This document shows, in pieces, positions 63,454-64,000 of a DNA stretch of 64,000 nucleotides. This DNA comes from Deltaproteobacteria bacterium. GTDB lineage: Bacteria > Myxococcota_A > Polyangia > Polyangiales > Houyiibacteriaceae. The position numbers were made by a program, and so were the translations under genes. The notes beneath the pieces are model-generated. The model saw only the letters and a list, made by a program, of their open reading frames with translations, did not search any database and was not told the origin of the DNA. The stretch is taken from assembly GCA_017644045.1 (NCBI GenBank), contig JAEPMI010000002.1:701024-765023 (forward strand), written 5' to 3'. Each line of letters starts with the position of its first letter. The first letter of the stretch is position 1.

Positions 63454-64000
63454 TCAGAGGCCGAAGTAGAGGCGGGCGCCGGCGCTGAGGACGTAGGTGC
63501 TGACCTCGGCTTTGTCGTTGTTGTCGGTGCCGGGGCGGAGGAAGGCGGGCCACTCGAAGCCGGCGACGAGGTCGAGCATGCTGGCGGTGCCCATCGGGAA
63601 CGACGCCACGGCTTCGAGGCCGAGGGGAATCGAGATGTGGTCGTTGTCGAAAGGCCCGATGTGGAGGCCAGTGGTCAGCGCCAGGCCGAGCCAGTCGGCG
63701 ACGTTGATGACCGGGCGAATCGGAATCCACATGCCGCCCCAGAACTCGTCGTCGAGCCCGCTCGGAGCGGGGTCGGGCCCGAAGACCATCGAAAAGTAGA
63801 GGCCGGTGTCGAGCGCGAAGATCTCTCCGGCGTGGAGTCGAACGGGCACCCCGAAGCGAAGGGCGAAGTCGGTCAGGGTCGGAATCAACACCGCGATCTC
63901 GGCGCCGAGCTCCACCAGGTCGGTGCTCAGGAAGCGGTAGCGGCCGTAGATCGGGATGTCGCCGAAATCGAGGTCGCCGTCCGCCACCACGAACGAGAGC
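63454..64000 (-). CDS. Outer-membrane beta-barrel protein (partial)
   Basis: At least 182 residues; the frame runs off the right edge of the window upstream of residue VVADGDLDFG, so the start is missing. Amphipathic strands alternate with short turns (YRFLSTDLVELGAEIAVL, HAGEIFALDTGLYFSMVFG, GLALTTGLHIGPF) and the last strand is SAGARLYFGL, an outer-membrane insertion end. No family beyond a porin-like barrel can be named. Its 3' end lies 13 bases from the inverted repeat. Confidence 0.72.
   Translation of the reverse strand, partial: LSFVVADGDLDFGDIPIYGRYRFLSTDLVELGAEIAVLIPTLTDFALRFGVPVRLHAGEIFALDTGLYFSMVFGPDPAPSGLDDEFWGGMWIPIRPVINVADWLGLALTTGLHIGPFDNDHISIPLGLEAVASFPMGTASMLDLVAGFEWPAFLRPGTDNNDKAEVSTYVLSAGARLYFGL

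Overview
The window is very GC-rich and gene-dense. Its gene content suggests a myxobacterium or close relative (Sandaracinus/Polyangiales type; inferred, not tested). The pointers are many lipoproteins and signal-peptide proteins, eukaryote-like Ser/Thr kinases with C-terminal membrane segments, an FHA-linked sigma-54 activator, DUF2330 and MopE-like secreted proteins, and c-di-GMP elements. I found no rRNA, tRNA, CRISPR array, insertion sequence or phage gene.

Layout. 0-8.5 kb: a TPR protein, then two large tandem TPR-DUF3857-transglutaminase proteins, the second with a dead active site. 8.5-12 kb (-): a four-gene unit with a DUF2330 protein, a small unknown, a YchJ-type SEC-C protein and an ExbD-like lipoprotein. 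12-16.7 kb: a stand-alone receiver, a TetR regulator, a three-gene lipoprotein/membrane cassette and an FHA-AAA-Fis activator. 16.7-23.3 kb (+): a Rel/SpoT enzyme with a short upstream ORF, two Ser/Thr kinases and a patatin-like protein that seems to lack its catalytic Asp. 23.3-35.7 kb: a CPBP protease, a TPR lipoprotein, an FG-GAP propeller lipoprotein, a STAND-like ATPase coupled to a zinc-ribbon protein, a DUF4132-like giant and a GH43-like propeller. 35.7-38 kb: a cyclic-di-GMP-I (GEMM) riboswitch in front of a secreted protein and an HExxH lipoprotein. 38-46 kb: a Ski2-like helicase, two small unknown genes and two 693-residue paralogous MopE-like lipoproteins. 46-52.3 kb: a TamB-like protein and the MbnP/MbnH pair. 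52.3-64 kb: an outer-membrane barrel, MurB, a roadblock-like protein, a MaoC hydratase, an Lgt-like protein, MsrA, DUF2085, a PafB/PafC-like WYL pair, a 2-oxoglutarate oxygenase, a PilZ protein, and at the edge a barrel protein next to a long inverted repeat.

Two patterns link the window. First, about sixteen operon-first genes have a TAnnnT -10 hexamer ending only 6-10 bases before the start codon, while most operon-internal genes overlap their upstream neighbour by ATGA or GTGA. This suggests widespread leaderless transcription with translational coupling inside operons, and I used it to choose several starts. Second, nucleotide second messengers recur: a Rel enzyme, a c-di-GMP riboswitch and a PilZ receptor.

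The best single discovery candidate is the riboswitch at 35772-35910. Its closing strand can pair either with the aptamer 5' strand or with a second copy of the same heptamer that contains the Shine-Dalgarno, which predicts a translational ON switch for a secreted protein and a zinc-protease-like lipoprotein.
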